Positions 31,334-40,450 of a stretch of 64,000 bases of DNA are shown here, piece by piece. The first letter of the stretch is position 1. Each line of letters begins with the position of its first letter. The stretch covers positions 48,902 to 112,901 of the forward strand of contig CAJUDA010000006.1 of NCBI GenBank assembly GCA_910584875.1. Reading direction: 5' to 3'. A program made the translations under genes and the position numbers. Origin of the DNA: an uncultured Eubacterium sp. (lineage in GTDB: Bacteria > Bacillota > Clostridia > Lachnospirales > Lachnospiraceae). Below the pieces are notes generated by a model, which searched no databases, was not told the origin of the DNA, and saw only the letters and a list, made by a program, of their open reading frames with translations.

Positions 31334-32644
31334 ATGTGGGCATATGAAAGCGTATTTTATCAGATCTATCCATTGGGGTTCTGCGGGGCGCCTTTTGAAA
31401 ATGACGGGGAAGAGAAATCCCGTATTCTTAAAGTGATCGAATGGATCCCTCATATTGAAAAACTGGGAGCCAGTGCAATTTATTTTTCACCGGTATTTGA
31501 GTCAGATACACATGGATATAATACAAGGGATTATAAAAAGATTGACTGCAGACTGGGAACCAATGAGGATTTCACCAAGGTGTGTGAGGAACTGCATCAG
31601 GCAGGAATCCGGGTGGTGCTGGATGGCGTGTTTAATCATGTGGGAAGAGGATTCTGGGCATTCCGGGATGTACTGGAAAACAGGGAGAATTCCCGCTACA
31701 AAGACTGGTTCCATATTGATTTTGGCGGAAATTCCGGTTATAATGACGGACTCTGGTATGAGGGCTGGGAAGGAAACTATGACCTGGTCAAATTAAATCT
31801 TCAGAATGAAGAGGTGGTACAGCATATATTTGACGCTGTGAAATACTGGGTGGAGACATTTGATATTGATGGCCTGCGTCTAGATGTGGCGTATTGTCTG
31901 GATCAGGGATTTCTCAGACGGCTGCGTCAGTTTACGGACTCGCTGAAGGAAGATTTCTACCTGGTTGGGGAGACGCTGCATGGAGACTACAAGCAGTGGA
32001 TGAATGACGAGATGTGCCATTCCGTGACGAATTATGAGTGCTATAAGGGTCTGCACTCCAGCTTTAACAGTATGAATCTGTTTGAGATCTGTCACTCCCT
32101 GGGCAGGCAGTTTGGTCCGGAAGACTGGACGTTGTATAAGGGCAGACATCTTCTGAGCTTTGTAGACAATCATGATGTGAGCCGGATCGCCAGTGTCCTG
32201 ACTAATGAGAAGCATCTGCCGCTGATCTATGCCATGTGCTTTGGGATGCCGGGCATTCCCTGTGTATATTATGGGAGCGAATGGGGAGCGAAAGGAGACA
32301 AGAGTGAAGGAGATCCGGCGCTCCGTGTCAGCTTTGACAAACCAGAATTCGGAGAACTTGCAGAATGGATCGCGAAACTGGCAGAAGCGAAAAAAGGGAG
32401 CAGGGCGTTGAATTATGGCGGTTTCCGTTCGGTTGTACTGACCAATCAGCAGTGTATTTTTGAGCGTGCCTGTGAAGGAGAGAGAGTGCTGGTTGCCATT
32501 AATGCATCGGAAGAGCCATATACGGCGCATTTTGACGCCGGATGTGGTATGGCGGAGGATCTGATCACAGGAAAACCGCATGATTTTGGGGCTGGAAGTG
32601 AACTTCCACCGTATTCTGCCGCCTTCTGGAAGATGGAAAAATAA
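31334..32644 (+). CDS. GH13 alpha-amylase family glycosidase
   Basis: A 436-residue cytoplasmic enzyme (no signal peptide) of the alpha-amylase clan, acting on alpha-glucans or maltodextrins. The three acidic catalytic residues are present: nucleophile D184 in GLRLDVAY, acid/base E213 in LVGETL, and D281 in VDNHDVSR. Region I reads DGVFNHVGRG. A short C-terminal beta domain ends the protein. The size and intracellular location suggest maltodextrin hydrolysis or trimming; exact specificity (neopullulanase, cyclomaltodextrinase or alpha-amylase) is open. Confidence 0.9.
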   Translation: MWAYESVFYQIYPLGFCGAPFENDGEEKSRILKVIEWIPHIEKLGASAIYFSPVFESDTHGYNTRDYKKIDCRLGTNEDFTKVCEELHQAGIRVVLDGVFNHVGRGFWAFRDVLENRENSRYKDWFHIDFGGNSGYNDGLWYEGWEGNYDLVKLNLQNEEVVQHIFDAVKYWVETFDIDGLRLDVAYCLDQGFLRRLRQFTDSLKEDFYLVGETLHGDYKQWMNDEMCHSVTNYECYKGLHSSFNSMNLFEICHSLGRQFGPEDWTLYKGRHLLSFVDNHDVSRIASVLTNEKHLPLIYAMCFGMPGIPCVYYGSEWGAKGDKSEGDPALRVSFDKPEFGELAEWIAKLAEAKKGSRALNYGGFRSVVLTNQQCIFERACEGERVLVAINASEEPYTAHFDAGCGMAEDLITGKPHDFGAGSELPPYSAAFWKMEK

Positions 32645-32765
32645 AGATTAATCTGATTTTAATGTTCCCTAAAGGACATCTTAATGGATGTCGGGTAAGA
32701 TAAGATTGTAACAGAAAACAATAGATCAGGGCACAGGGCTGGGCAAAGAAGCTTTTGCCCGTGCC

Positions 32766-32800
32766 AGCTGGGCGGCACCGGTTTGAACCTGCCGTGGAGC
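32766..32800. repeat. Degraded end of the palindromic repeat family
   Basis: Aligned without gaps to the minus strand of the right end of the element at 2716-2988, 28 of 35 positions match, including GGCACC, TTTGAAC and GCCGTGGAG; most changes are A to G. A hairpin (GGGCAAA/TTTTGCCC, 32741-32760) precedes it. It lies in the leader of the DUF4342 gene. Confidence 0.6.
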
Positions 32801-32821
32801 CAACAGAATGGGGGAATATTT

Positions 32822-33346
32822 ATGGATAATCTTGAAAAAGTAGAGCGTCTGAGAGAGAAAGCAGATGTCAGTTATGAAGAGGCAAAAAAGGCGCTGGATG
32901 AGTGCGATGGAGATCTGCTGGATGCCATGGTGTATCTGGAGAAACAGGGCAAGGTAAAAAAGGAAGGGAAGAGCAGTTATTCAACCCAGTATGAGGAGCC
33001 GGAAGATTTCCACAGGAAAACAGAAGAAAAAGAACATACGGGAGGGACAAAGGATACATTAAACCGTTTTTTTGCCTGGTGCGGCAGGATGATCCAGAAG
33101 GGAAATGCCACGATGTTTAAGGTAGAACGGAATGAAAAGAATATGATCCGCATTCCGGTGACAGTGTTTGTTATACTGCTTGTGTTCCTGTTTGAAATCG
33201 TGATACCTCTTATGATCATCGGTCTGTTTTTGGACTGCCGTTATTCTTTTGAAGGCGTGGGAGAGGTTCATGTGGATGTAAATAAAGCGATGGACCGCGC
33301 GGCGGATGCAGCAGATTCGATTAAAAGTGATTTCACAGACAAATAA
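32822..33346 (+). CDS. UBA-like / DUF4342 protein
   Basis: A 174-residue protein. The N-terminal UBA-like three-helix segment (residues ~3-48, REKADVSYEEAKKALDECDGDLLDAMVYL) is followed by a charged linker. Then comes a DUF4342 domain (about 80-160) including a hydrophobic segment VTVFVILLVFLFEIVIPLMI. DUF4342 has no known function. ATG 32822 follows GGGGG at 6 nt. It is 20 bp from the next response regulator gene, so it may belong to that operon. Confidence 0.82.
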   Translation: MDNLEKVERLREKADVSYEEAKKALDECDGDLLDAMVYLEKQGKVKKEGKSSYSTQYEEPEDFHRKTEEKEHTGGTKDTLNRFFAWCGRMIQKGNATMFKVERNEKNMIRIPVTVFVILLVFLFEIVIPLMIIGLFLDCRYSFEGVGEVHVDVNKAMDRAADAADSIKSDFTDK

Positions 33347-33366
33347 AATAAGGGCGGGGAGGAAAT

Positions 33367-34074
33367 ATGGCAGAGAGAATACTGATCGTGGAGGATGAGG
33401 AAAAACTTGCCCGTTTTGTGGAACTGGAGCTGACCCATGAGGGATATCAGGTGGAAAAGGTTATGAATGGCAGGGAGGGTCTCTCTGCCGCACAGAGTGG
33501 GAAGTATGACCTGATGCTGCTTGATATCATGCTCCCGGAGCTAAGTGGTTTTGAAGTGCTCCGGCGTCTGAGGAAGACGTCTTCGCTTCCTGTGATCTTA
33601 CTAACGGCACGGGATGAGGTCATGGATAAGGTGGCAGGTCTGGACGGCGGTGCGGATGATTATATTACGAAGCCCTTTGCGATCGAGGAACTTCTGGCAA
33701 GGATCCGTCTTGTGCTGAAAAAGAGCGGGGCGGCAGCCGGAAATGGGGAGGGGGCATCAGACCGGGGAGCCACATGTCTTTCTTTTGACCGGCTGATCCT
33801 GGATGAAGAACGTTATCAGGTGTATTACGGACAGGAACCGATCGATCTGACAAACCGGGAATTTGAATTGCTGAAGATCCTTCTGGAAAATAAAAACAGG
33901 GTAATGACAAGGGACGTCCTTCTGGACCAGGTCTGCGGATACGATTATGTAGGAGCGACTAATATCATTGATGTTTACATCCGCCATCTCAGGAGTAAGA
34001 TTGATGAGTGCTTTGGGATTCATATGATCCAGACGGTCCGGGGTATGGGATATGTGATTCGAGAGGACAGGTGA
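33367..34074 (+). CDS. OmpR-family response regulator (ArlR/CsrR-like)
   Basis: A 235-residue regulator. The receiver has phospho-acceptor D53 in LLDIMLPELSGF and the lysine in TKPFAIEELLARIR. A winged helix follows with NIIDVYIRHLRSKID. The start MAERILIVEDEEKLARFVE matches the ArlR/CsrR group. GGGCGGGGAGG precedes the ATG. It is distinct from the two tandem regulators at 3-7 kb. The kinase gene follows 5 bp later. Confidence 0.93.
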   Translation: MAERILIVEDEEKLARFVELELTHEGYQVEKVMNGREGLSAAQSGKYDLMLLDIMLPELSGFEVLRRLRKTSSLPVILLTARDEVMDKVAGLDGGADDYITKPFAIEELLARIRLVLKKSGAAAGNGEGASDRGATCLSFDRLILDEERYQVYYGQEPIDLTNREFELLKILLENKNRVMTRDVLLDQVCGYDYVGATNIIDVYIRHLRSKIDECFGIHMIQTVRGMGYVIREDR

Positions 34075-34079
34075 GGTGA

Positions 34080-35216
34080 ATGCAGAAAAAAGAGGGCGTA
34101 AAGACATCATCTACGGCGCGCCGCATCAACCGGGAATTTGTGGGCAGGCAGTTTTCCTCCTATTTCTGGATGGACATCGTCGTGGCACTGATGGCGCTTG
34201 TGTGCTGGTGGATCCCTGTTGAAGTCAATGTATTTGGCTTCCTGATCGTCTGTCTCGCTGTTGTGATCGTTATGCAGATTTTTTCCCTTCTGCGCAATCT
34301 GTTGTTTGGGGCAAAAAGGGTGCGTTACCAGATGAGAACACTCAATGAACTGGCAAAAAAAGCGGAGGAACTCAGCAGCATTGCTTTCGACGAGAGTAAA
34401 TTTCATCTTCTGGAGGATGCGATATCCCACATGGACCCGGAAAATGAGACTGAGCATCTGCATATCGGAGATAAGGATTTTCAGGGTCTGGAGCTTGCCA
34501 TCAACCGTCTGCTGGACCGGATGAGGGAATCTTACCGCCAGCAGTCCCGCTTTGTTTCGGATGCTTCCCATGAACTGCGGACACCGATCTCCGTGATCCA
34601 GGGGTATGTTAATATGCTGGACCGCTGGGGCAAGGAGGATGAAACGGTACTAGAGGAAGGAATTTCAGCCATCAAACATGAATCCGAGCACATGTCTACT
34701 CTTGTAGAACAACTTTTGTTTCTGGCGCGTTCCGATAGTGGGCGGCATCAGCTTGTGCGGGAGAAGGTATCTCTGAGAGAACTTATGCGGGAAGTGTATG
34801 AGGAGTTTGTTATGATTGATTCCGATCACGACTATTCATTTCGGGAACTGGCGGAGGGAGAACCCGGAGATATTATGGTTATGGGGGATCCTATTATGCT
34901 GAAGCAGACGATGCGGATTCTGGCAGATAATGCCAGGAAATATACAAAAGCGCAGGATGAGATTATTTTTGCCACAGGAATGCAGGAAGAAATTCCTTTT
35001 TTTTATGTACAGGATACGGGCATTGGTATGATGGAACAGGATATATCCCATATTTTTGAACGGTTTTACCGGTCAGAGGAAGTCCGGGGCAGTGAAGCGG
35101 GCGGTTCTGGACTTGGTCTGTCCATCGCCAAATGGATTGTGGACAAGCATAAAGGATATTTTGAGATCCTGTCGATAGAGGGCCTGGGGACCAGGATCAT
35201 AGTGCGCCTGCCTTAG
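34080..35216 (+). CDS. Sensor histidine kinase (ArlS-like)
   Basis: A 378-residue kinase with two close membrane helices (about 25-43 and 48-68) and almost no extracytoplasmic loop, so it senses within or near the membrane. The HAMP-like region is followed by HisKA with the histidine in SHELRTPIS (about residue 164). The HATPase domain shows QDTGIGM and GGSGLGLSIAKW. ATG 34080 has GAGGTGA upstream. It forms an operon with the preceding regulator. Confidence 0.92.
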   Translation: MQKKEGVKTSSTARRINREFVGRQFSSYFWMDIVVALMALVCWWIPVEVNVFGFLIVCLAVVIVMQIFSLLRNLLFGAKRVRYQMRTLNELAKKAEELSSIAFDESKFHLLEDAISHMDPENETEHLHIGDKDFQGLELAINRLLDRMRESYRQQSRFVSDASHELRTPISVIQGYVNMLDRWGKEDETVLEEGISAIKHESEHMSTLVEQLLFLARSDSGRHQLVREKVSLRELMREVYEEFVMIDSDHDYSFRELAEGEPGDIMVMGDPIMLKQTMRILADNARKYTKAQDEIIFATGMQEEIPFFYVQDTGIGMMEQDISHIFERFYRSEEVRGSEAGGSGLGLSIAKWIVDKHKGYFEILSIEGLGTRIIVRLP

Positions 35217-35293
35217 AAAAACTATCAGTCGTTTCAGCCGGTTATTCTGCCGACTCTTGTCCTTATAAAGAAGTTAAAAATTTTCCTTTTCTT

Positions 35294-35344
35294 AAAAGCC
35301 TCTTTGTGGTATCATGAAAGAAGATATGCTAAGGAGGCTTTTTT
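35294..35344 (+). terminator. Terminator-like hairpin enclosing a promoter -10
   Basis: Arms AAAAGCCTC (35294-35302) and GAGGCTTTTTT (35334-35344) form a terminator for the upstream kinase operon. The 31-nt loop holds TATCAT (35310-35315), a plausible -10 for glnS, and the 3' arm holds the glnS ribosome site AAGGAGG. Confidence 0.6.
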
Positions 35345-35346
35345 GT

Positions 35347-37014
35347 ATGTCAGAGATCAAGGAAGAGGTTATTACCAGAAATTTTATTGAAAACGAGATA
35401 GATCAGGATCTGGAGAGAGGAGTTTACGATAAGGTAGTGACCCGTTTTCCACCAGAACCAAACGGGTATCTGCATATCGGTCATGCGAAATCCATCATCC
35501 TCAATCAGGGACTGGCGAAGCAGTACCATGGAACCTTTAATCTCCGGTTTGATGATACGAATCCCCAGAAAGAGAAGGAAGAATTTGTACATTCCATTAT
35601 GGCTGATGTGGAGTGGATCTGCGGGGAGAAACCACCTGTTTATTTTGCATCCGGATATTTTCAGCAGATGTATGAATGTGCCGTTAAGCTGATAAGGAAG
35701 GGGAAGGCGTATGTCTGCGACCTTTCACCGGAAGAGATCCGCCAGTACCGCGGTACCCTGAAGGAACCGGGAAAAAACAGCCCTTACCGGGACCGGTCAG
35801 TAGAAGAGAATCTGAAACTTTTTGAAGATATGAAGAATGGTAAATGCGAAGACGGATCTCATGTGCTGCGTGCAAAGATCGATATGGCATCGCCAAATAT
35901 CAATATGCGCGATCCCATTCTATACCGGGTGGCGCATCTGCAGCATCATAATACAGGAAATGAGTGGTGCATCTATCCGATGTATGATTTTGCCCATCCC
36001 ATCGAGGATGCGGTGGAGGGGATCACCCACTCAATCTGTACCCTGGAGTTTGAAGACCATCGTCCTCTGTATGACTGGGTTGTAAAGGAGTGTGAATTTG
36101 AGGTGCCGCCAAGGCAGATTGAATTTGCCAAGATGTATCTGACTAATGTTGTGACAGGAAAAAGGTATATCAAAAAACTTGTGGAAGACGGAATCGTAGA
36201 CGGCTGGGATGATCCCCGCCTTGTGACGATCACGGCATTGCGCCGCCGTGGGTATACGGCGTCATCTATACGGAAATTCATGGAATTATGCGGGGTTTCC
36301 AAATCCAACAGTTCGGTGGATTATGCGATGCTTGAATATTGTATCCGTGAGGACCTGAAGATGAGCCAGCCGCGTATGATGGCTGTACTGGATCCGGTGA
36401 AACTGGTTATTGATAATTATGACGAAGGCATGGTGGAGTATCTGGATGTTCCGAATAATCAGGAAAATCCAGATCTCGGTACGAGGAAGGTTCCATTTGG
36501 ACGGGAACTTTATATCGAGCGGGATGATTTTATGATCGAACCGCCGAAGAAATATTTTCGTCTGTTTCCGGGCAATGAAGTCCGTCTTATGAGTGCTTAT
36601 TTTGTGACATGTACCGGTTATGAGACGGATGAGGAAGGAAATGTGACGGTAGTCCATTGTACATATGATCCCGAGACGAAGAGTGGTTCTGGATTTACAG
36701 GAAGGAAAGTAAAGGGGACCATCCACTGGGTAGCGGCAGAAACGGCAGCCCGGGCAGAGGTTCGTCTCTATGAAAATATTGTAGACGAGGAAAAAGGTGT
36801 TTACAATGAAGACGGATCGGTCAATGTGAATCCCAATTCACTGACGGTCTGTGAAGAATGCTTTATGGAACCGGCGCTTGCCGAAGCCAGACCGGGAGAT
36901 AAATTTCAATTTATGCGTACCGGATTCTTTTGTGTGGATACAAAGGATACTACGGAGGAACATCTGGTTTTCAACCGCATTGTATCGTTGAAAAGTTCTT
37001 ACCGTCCAAAATAA
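35347..37014 (+). CDS. glnS: Glutaminyl-tRNA synthetase
   Basis: A 555-residue class I synthetase that charges tRNA-Gln directly. The HIGH signature is HIGH (in PNGYLHIGHAKS) and the KMSKS-like loop is VSKSN in LCGVSKSNSSVDY. The C-terminal anticodon-binding domain includes GNEVRLMSAYFV. ATG 35347 lies 9 nt after AGGAGG. GlnRS is patchy in Firmicutes, most of which use GatCAB, and in Clostridia it is thought to be acquired by transfer. Confidence 0.95.
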   Translation: MSEIKEEVITRNFIENEIDQDLERGVYDKVVTRFPPEPNGYLHIGHAKSIILNQGLAKQYHGTFNLRFDDTNPQKEKEEFVHSIMADVEWICGEKPPVYFASGYFQQMYECAVKLIRKGKAYVCDLSPEEIRQYRGTLKEPGKNSPYRDRSVEENLKLFEDMKNGKCEDGSHVLRAKIDMASPNINMRDPILYRVAHLQHHNTGNEWCIYPMYDFAHPIEDAVEGITHSICTLEFEDHRPLYDWVVKECEFEVPPRQIEFAKMYLTNVVTGKRYIKKLVEDGIVDGWDDPRLVTITALRRRGYTASSIRKFMELCGVSKSNSSVDYAMLEYCIREDLKMSQPRMMAVLDPVKLVIDNYDEGMVEYLDVPNNQENPDLGTRKVPFGRELYIERDDFMIEPPKKYFRLFPGNEVRLMSAYFVTCTGYETDEEGNVTVVHCTYDPETKSGSGFTGRKVKGTIHWVAAETAARAEVRLYENIVDEEKGVYNEDGSVNVNPNSLTVCEECFMEPALAEARPGDKFQFMRTGFFCVDTKDTTEEHLVFNRIVSLKSSYRPK

Positions 37015-37037
37015 ATATATAAGGAAGGGAAATGGAT

Positions 37038-37886
37038 ATGAAAAATATTTTTGCTGGGCTGGAAAGCTTTGGTCTGAAGGGAACAAACAAAGTAGATGTG
37101 TTTCAGGAAAAAACAGATGACAAATCACAGGAAAAGGGGGAAAACAAGGATCATAAAAAGGAAGTAATGGAAGAAGATCTGCTGTTTGAAAAAAGCTATA
37201 CCTGTCCCGTCTGTGATAATGAATTCAAAAGTAAAATGGTACGAACGGGGAAGGTCCGGCTGGCAGGAGCAGATACGGATCTGCGGCCTAAGTATATGGG
37301 AGTGGACGCCCTGAAATATGATGCCGTACTCTGCCCCAAATGCGGGTATGCTGCTCTGAACCGGTATTTTAATTTTATTATGGCAAGACAGGCGGCGAAT
37401 ATCAAAGAGCAGATTTCCAAGACGTTTTCATTTGAAGACAAAGAAGATAAAGTGTACAGCTATGACGATGCGATTATGCGTCATAAGCTGGCGCTGCTCA
37501 ATACAGTGGTGAAAAATGGGAAAAACAGTGAGCGCGCCTATACCTGTCTGAAGCTTGCCTGGCTTTACCGTGGAAAGCGTGAGATGCTGCTGCAGCAGGA
37601 GGAATATAACAAGGATGAGGTGATGGAGCTTGCCACCGAGGAGAAGGAACTCCTGACGAATGCTTATGAGGGATTTGAATCTGCATTCAGCAAAGAGGAC
37701 TTTCCGATGTGCGGTATGGACCAGTATACACTCTTGTATCTGCTGGCAGAGCTGGCGAGGCGGATCGGTGATAATGAAGCAGCGGCAAGACATGTATCGA
37801 AAGTGCTGGTGGGAAAAAATGTTCAGAAACGGATTAAGGATAAGGCAGTGGATCTGAAAGAAAAACTGCATGCAGCACATGAATAA
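37038..37886 (+). CDS. DUF2225 family protein
   Basis: A 282-residue protein. After a charged N-terminus, a zinc-ribbon-like pair of motifs (CPVCDNEF near 55 and CPKCGYAALNRYF near 95) with RYMGVDALKYD-type spacing fits DUF2225. The C-terminal half is helical and TPR-like. ATG 37038 is 9 nt after AAGGAAGGG; ATG 37032 is closer. Its role is unknown; some DUF2225 proteins lie near redox or sporulation genes. Confidence 0.83.
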   Translation: MKNIFAGLESFGLKGTNKVDVFQEKTDDKSQEKGENKDHKKEVMEEDLLFEKSYTCPVCDNEFKSKMVRTGKVRLAGADTDLRPKYMGVDALKYDAVLCPKCGYAALNRYFNFIMARQAANIKEQISKTFSFEDKEDKVYSYDDAIMRHKLALLNTVVKNGKNSERAYTCLKLAWLYRGKREMLLQQEEYNKDEVMELATEEKELLTNAYEGFESAFSKEDFPMCGMDQYTLLYLLAELARRIGDNEAAARHVSKVLVGKNVQKRIKDKAVDLKEKLHAAHE

Positions 37887-37907
37887 AGCAGGAAATTGCT
37901 TATAAAC

Positions 37908-37927
37908 CATATTTGTATTCAAATATG
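37908..37927. promoter_or_regulatory. Inverted repeat before CotH gene
   Basis: A perfect 8-bp inverted repeat CATATTTG-tatt-CAAATATG ending 25 bp before the GTG start. It is a candidate operator; no -35/-10 pair is clear. Confidence 0.4.
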
Positions 37928-37952
37928 AGTCATCTTGAAGGAGAGTGGTAAT

Positions 37953-40409
37953 GTGAAAGGAAGTTGGGGGAAATCTATTTTAGTAGTTACACTTGTTGCG
38001 GGGCTGACATTTGGGACAGCAGTCCCTTCTGCTGTTGTGGCTCAGGCGGCACATGGGACGGTTTCGGAGACGATCGGGAAAGACCAGCTTAAGGATACAC
38101 CTCCCGGTCCGGAAGAATATGATGTCAACATGAGTATGCAGCGTGATGCAAAGGACGGCGCATACGATGCCTATTTCCTGAAGGATGATATTCAGACGGT
38201 GAAGATCAGTGTGGATGAGACCAATCTGAATTATATGTTCCAGAATGCAGCGAAAAAACCTACGGTTATGACAGATCAGGTCACGATCGGAGATCAGTCA
38301 CTGAAGTATACCGGTCTGAAAACAAAAGGGAATTATACACTGGCTGAGACAAATAAATCAGACAGTGACCGTTTTTCATTTACGATTAATTTTGGCAAAT
38401 ACATCAAGAAGAAAAAAGGATATACAGCTACCCAGAATTTTTATGGCTGTAACAAGATCAGTTTTAATAATTTCTTTTTTGACAGAACAATGATGAAGGA
38501 GTACTGTGCACTGAAGCTTATGACGGAGATGGGTGTGCCTACTCCCCAGTATGGACTGGCAAAGTTGTATATCAATGGTGAATATTATGGTGTGTATTTT
38601 ATGCTGGAAGCGATGGACGGTTCAATCCTGGAGCAGTATCTGAAAAAGGATTCCGGAGAGATCAGTGATTATCTTACCAAACCGGAGGGGACAAAACTGC
38701 ATTATGATGCCGGTCTTGATATATATAAAGATGCGGCAGGGAAATTTACGATGGATTCCCTGGCGGCGGCACTTCATAAAGACGAGAAACAAAAAGATTA
38801 TCTTGTAGAAAAGGATACCCCGCTGTCCGGACAGAGCGGTTTGTGGGAAGATGACGAAGATACTCTGTAGGACGTGGCAGAGATGCTTCCGACGGTTCTT
38901 ACCTGGGAAGAGAAGCTGAATCTGCTCAGCGAGGGAAAAGATTTTTCGGGAAAGGCGGTCGATGTCAACAGTTCCGGTTATGTTCAGCTGTTGAATCAGA
39001 TTATGAATGTGGACGAGGCAGTCCGCTATTTTGCGACACACAGTTTTATCATACAGATGGATAATATGTTTAATAAACAGCAGAATTTTGGCCTGTATGT
39101 GGATAAACAGGGGAAAAGTCTTGTGATACCGTGGGATTATGATCTGGGCTGGGGCTGCTTTTTTACTCCTTATACAGCAGAAGATGTGGCGAACTGGGAT
39201 GTGGACCGGATGTTTACGCCAGACCTTGTGAGGGGAAACGCTTCATCCGTGTACCCGGATTATCCACTTTTCCATGTGATTTATCAGAATCAGTCACTGA
39301 TGGATAAATATCATCAGTATATGAAGGATTGTTCCAAAATCACTGCATTGGGTGGGAAGACTTCATCCGGTACGGTATATGGAGCAGGGCGCTTTGCCGC
39401 AGCGATGGATCAGATGATGCCAAAGCTGGAAGCAGCGGCTTCCGAAAAGCTGGCAGATCATGTTTACTATATGGATAGTAACCAGGCAGAGGAAAATTAT
39501 CGTGAACTGGAACAGCCGTCTGCATTACGGGTTGGACTTCCGAATCTTTCCAAAGTGATCGCCCGCCGTGCCGTTGGCGTGTATGCACAGCTGGAGGGAA
39601 TCCGTACGACGGTCACCGGGTATGACTGTGATATGTATACGATCGGAAATGCAGCCAATGGCCGGTCATCCACATCGGGTGATCTTGCGATTGTTGATGA
39701 TAAGACAGGGATTTTTGCGACGGCATCCTATCCTCAGGACAGACAGCGTACCGGTCCATCCCTTACCGTTTCAACACTGAAACCGGGGGATCAGGTGTTC
39801 CGTACGATAAAGAGTAAGCTTGGCTGCAAATCGGACAGCAGTATGGCGGTTTATTATATGACGGATACGAAGACACCGGAATCCTCCTACCGCGTTTATG
39901 TTCCCGTGGCACAGAGCATGGCGGCAAAGGATACGAGTCTGTATGTGTATACGGAAAAAGACGGCGCAGTGAAGAAACTGAATACAACAGTGAAGGATAA
40001 TCTGTACTCAGCGGAGACTTCTTCTATTCAGTATATTGTAGCGGCATCTGGTGTCCAGATAAAGCAGACGACAGCTGTGTCAGATCAAAAAAATAAAACC
40101 GTGAAGAGTACGGTGAAAAAGCCTGCTCAGGTTAAATCCCTGAGAGCGAAAAATGTAAAAAAGAAAAAGGCAGTACTGACATGGAAAAAAGTATCTGGTG
40201 CGAAAGGATACCAGGTCCAGTATTCTTTGAAGAAGAAATTCCCGTCAAAAAAGACGAAGAAGAAAACGACTTCCAAAAGGAAATTTACGATTAAAAAGCT
40301 GACGAAGAAAAAGACATATTATTTCAGAGTCAGGGCGTATAAAAAGGTAAATGGTAAAAAGGTATATGGCAAATGGAGCAAGGCGGCGAAAGTGAAGATC
40401 CGCAGGTAA
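37953..40409 (+). pseudogene. CotH-kinase / Fn3 surface protein, in-frame amber
   Basis: One reading frame of 818 codons interrupted at codon 306 by TAG (38868-38870). Both sides are CotH-like: TKGNYT and AKLYINGEYYGVYFMLE before, and the catalytic IPWDYDLGWG (~residue 393) after it. CotH proteins phosphorylate spore-coat or surface proteins. A signal peptide covers residues 1-30, and the lysine-rich Fn3 tail matches the protein at 42-809. GTG 37953 follows AAGGAG at 9 nt. The 3' half lacks its own ribosome site, so expression needs readthrough. The stop may be a nonsense mutation or an assembly error. Confidence 0.88.
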
Positions 40410-40450
40410 AGGGATATCACGACATACAAATTTATAATCGAGGGATTGGT

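Noticed and set aside
38868..38870. Pyrrolysine at the amber codon
   Set aside because: Nothing in the window (no pylT, pylS or downstream element) supports it; mutation or sequencing error is simpler.
38874..40409. Second half of the CotH gene as an independent gene
   Set aside because: It is in the same frame as the first half, lacks a ribosome site, and starts in the middle of the conserved domain.
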